DNA of 21,565 nucleotides, taken from a virus. The stretch covers positions 1-21,565 of IMG/VR virus record IMGVR_UViG_3300021137_000117. One strand, written 5' to 3'. Position 1 is the first letter of the stretch. Every line of letters begins with the position of its first letter. A model generated the notes under the pieces. That model ran no database searches and had not been told where the DNA came from. It was given only the letters and a program-made list of their open reading frames with translations. A program made the position numbers and the translations under genes. Positions 21,532 to 21,565 of the stretch are shown one piece after another.

Positions 21532-21565
21532 AAACTTATCTCTGAAAAATTTTTGAGGGTTGAGG

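Larger units (their letters stand above)
21450..21563. repeat. Two imperfect direct copies of a ~50-base unit
   Basis: Copy 1 (21450-21500) and copy 2 (21517-21563) share, in order, TAGACAA-x-ATGTC, an AAAA run, a longer A/T stretch (AAAAATTT-like), and TTTGAGGG-x-TG. The A/T part differs by several bases and a gap. Such units can be operators, replication iterons or phage promoter repeats. Confidence 0.45.
21374..21565. other. Non-coding control region upstream of the late operon
   Basis: 192 bases without a supported gene, AT-rich between about 21465 and 21495. It contains two dyad elements, a duplicated segment and weak promoter-like sequences on both strands. I find no GANTC motif in it. 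The right edge of the window may cut further copies of the repeat. Confidence 0.6.

Noticed and set aside
1-21565. tRNA genes, CRISPR arrays, insertion sequences or attachment sites
   Set aside because: I saw no cloverleaf-like segment, no regularly spaced direct repeats, no transposase or integrase motifs, and no convincing att core in the window.

Overview
The window is the late (packaging, capsid, tail and ejection) module of a short-tailed, podovirus-like phage or prophage. Every convincing gene lies on the minus strand, so it is transcribed right to left as one tightly packed operon with many ATGA, TGATG or TAATG stop/start overlaps and gaps of only a few bases. The host is probably an alphaproteobacterium: the first gene of the operon encodes a GcrA-family protein, a regulator known mainly from that class. 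No integrase, repressor, tRNA, CRISPR array, insertion sequence, RNA polymerase or tail-fibre gene is visible, so temperate or lytic life style cannot be decided here.

Layout from upstream (right) to downstream (left). 21374-21565 is a non-coding control region with two copies of a TAGACA/TGTCTA dyad inside an imperfect direct repeat. Then come a GcrA-like regulator, a small unknown protein, the terminase small subunit, and a terminase large subunit split between two frames near 19108-19111. Next are a ribbon-helix-helix protein, two small proteins (one with three membrane segments) and a Pro-rich small protein, followed by the portal, two small proteins (one Bbp19-like), the scaffold, the major capsid protein and a cement protein. 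Stem-loops sit just after the capsid and cement genes. Then follow an unknown protein, a second beta-rich structural protein, four small proteins, a T7 gp11-like adaptor, a T7 gp12-like nozzle, a Cys-containing small protein, gp13-like and gp14-like internal virion proteins, a 1163-residue virion protein carrying both an SGNH hydrolase and a lytic transglycosylase domain, and the first 72 codons of another Ala/Gly-rich protein cut by the left edge.

The capsid half looks like that of Bordetella phage BPP-1 (Bbp16, Bbp17 and Bbp19-like proteins), while the tail and ejection half looks T7-like. The terminase fills a procapsid built on scaffold through the portal; gp11/gp12-like proteins form the tail tube and nozzle; the gp13/gp14-like and SGNH-transglycosylase proteins are probably stored in the head and ejected to open the cell wall.

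Points most worth a second look: a C-terminal R-[M/G]-x-x-R-Y peptide shared by the scaffold and three small proteins of the head cluster; the virion esterase-plus-transglycosylase fusion; the +1 frame break in the terminase at a GGGG run; the phage GcrA; and the duplicated dyad element upstream. All family assignments were made by eye from sequence motifs; no search was run.
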